Shown: positions 5,580 to 5,932 of the stretch, in pieces
Position numbering within the stretch: position 1 is the stretch's first letter
Layout of the letters: the number at the start of each line of letters is the position of its first letter
Position numbers and translations under genes: made by a program
Origin: Oscillospiraceae bacterium
GTDB taxonomy: Bacteria > Bacillota > Clostridia > Oscillospirales > Ruminococcaceae
Direction: 5' to 3'
DNA: 5,932 nucleotides
Assembly: GCA_014796735.1 (NCBI GenBank)
Contig: JAAVIG010000191.1
Coordinates: forward strand, 1-5,932
The notes under the pieces: model-generated
Database searches by the model: none
Seen by the model: the letters and a program-made list of their open reading frames with translations, nothing else
What the model was told of the DNA's origin: nothing

Positions 5580-5670
5580 GCAGACGTATCGAAGTGGTCA
5601 TAACGAGAACGACTCGAAATCGTTTGTGCCGTGAAAAGCACCGTGGGTTCGAATCCCACCATCTGCGCCA
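5580..5670 (+). tRNA. tRNA-Ser (anticodon CGA), with an acceptor mismatch
   Basis: A 91-nt class II tRNA. Anticodon stem AACGA/TCGTT (5608-5612, 5620-5624) holds loop CTCGAAA with anticodon CGA at 5615-5617, reading UCG. The variable arm pairs GTGC (5626-5629) with GCAC (5638-5641). T stem GTGGG/CCCAC (5643-5647, 5655-5659) surrounds TTCGAAT. D stem is TCG/CGA. The discriminator is G (typical for serine) and CCA is encoded (5668-5670). The acceptor GCAGACG/CATCTGC has one mismatch, C5585 opposite A5661 (pair 6-67). No convincing promoter of its own is seen: TAATAT at 5574-5579 abuts the gene, too close to start it. Confidence 0.95.
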
Positions 5671-5694
5671 ATGCGGGGTTTTCCGCACAAAGTT

Positions 5695-5726
5695 AAGCCG
5701 CAAGGATCTGATTTCTTGCGGCTTTT
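5695..5726 (+). terminator. Rho-independent terminator after tRNA-Ser
   Basis: AAGCCGCAAG (5695-5704) and CTTGCGGCTT (5715-5724) form a perfect 10-bp stem with a 10-nt loop, followed by TTTT. A smaller TGCGG/CCGCA hairpin (5672-5676, 5683-5687) lies just before it. The terminator closes the tRNA unit ahead of the next gene. Confidence 0.8.
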
Positions 5727-5750
5727 AATATAAAAATGGTGGTGATAAAA

Positions 5751-5932
5751 TTGTTTGCTGCGTGTACATATGAGGAGATTGAAAACCGAGAAAGAAATGT
5801 TGAAAACAAAGAAATAGTTGTCTTTCTATTTGTACGCCCTTCTTGCAAGGACGCTATGGATATTATAAGAGAATTTGATTATATTCATTATAATTCTGGA
5901 AAATATTGTTCTATTTATGCAATTGGATATAC
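5751..5932 (+). CDS. Unrecognised protein, N-terminal 60 residues (runs off right edge)
   Basis: An open frame continues to the end of the window. TTG at 5751 is chosen as start because GGTGGTGAT (5738-5746), a near-perfect match to the extended Shine-Dalgarno GGAGGTGAT, lies just before it. The in-frame ATG at 5736 has only terminator sequence upstream. The visible part has a charged segment (residues 8-21), then a hydrophobic strand IVVFLFVRP, a helix-like KDAMDIIREF, and HYNSGKYCSIYAIGY, whose alternating pattern suggests an alpha/beta fold. No family is recognised with confidence. By hand count, 56 of 182 bases are G or C (31%), against about 50% in sampled glgP lines, so the gene may have been acquired. 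No promoter is evident. Confidence 0.65.
   Translation, partial: MFAACTYEEIENRERNVENKEIVVFLFVRPSCKDAMDIIREFDYIHYNSGKYCSIYAIGY

Noticed and set aside
5736..5750. ATG at 5736 as start of the right-edge gene
   Set aside because: The sequence before it is terminator and AT-rich with no ribosome site, while the TTG at 5751 has a near-consensus one that overlaps this ATG.
1..5932. CRISPR array, insertion sequence or transposase
   Set aside because: No regularly spaced direct repeats and no transposase or integrase motif were seen; the palindromes come as hairpin pairs, not as spaced direct repeats.

Overview
The window looks like a chromosomal stretch of a low-to-mid GC Gram-positive bacterium, most likely a clostridial gut or rumen type (Oscillospiraceae/Ruminococcus-like). 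The grounds are strong Shine-Dalgarno sites, textbook sigma-A promoters with TATAAT boxes, CCA-encoding tRNA genes, and a clostridial-type glycogen phosphorylase next to single-domain TrkA proteins. The genus is an inference.

Layout. The long genes lie on the minus strand. Reading in that direction, an extended -10 promoter (5190-5218) drives a three-gene operon: a metallo-beta-lactamase-fold protein with an eroded metal site (5153-4305), then two adjacent TrkA/RCK potassium-transport regulators (4271-3651 and 3632-2973). A 287-bp AT-rich gap follows, with its own promoter (2817-2845), and then full-length glycogen phosphorylase glgP (2685-286). The 285 bp downstream of glgP hold only hairpins and one tiny possible reading frame. 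On the plus strand, a very strong promoter with A/T tracts drives tRNA-Leu(GAG). A terminator-like hairpin, tRNA-Ser(CGA), another terminator and the start of an AT-rich unrecognised gene that runs off the right edge follow.

The most notable non-coding feature is a repeat family of paired hairpins. Each copy has two stem-loops separated by about 12 nt that include TGGGTGYAAT. One copy (2721-2806) falls entirely in the predicted glgP mRNA leader. The other (1-107) lies beyond the end of glgP in the opposite orientation. The arms differ between copies but pair perfectly within each copy, which is the pattern expected if the fold is conserved.

Other points worth attention: the two trkA genes are in the same reading frame, separated by one amber codon and six sense codons, and the second has no Shine-Dalgarno. 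The MBL protein has HNHFSY where active relatives have HxHxDH. tRNA-Ser has a C-A mismatch in its acceptor stem. The gene after tRNA-Ser has base composition unlike its neighbours, as at the edge of an acquired segment. No complete new multi-gene system is evident; the hairpin-pair family is the best candidate for something undescribed.
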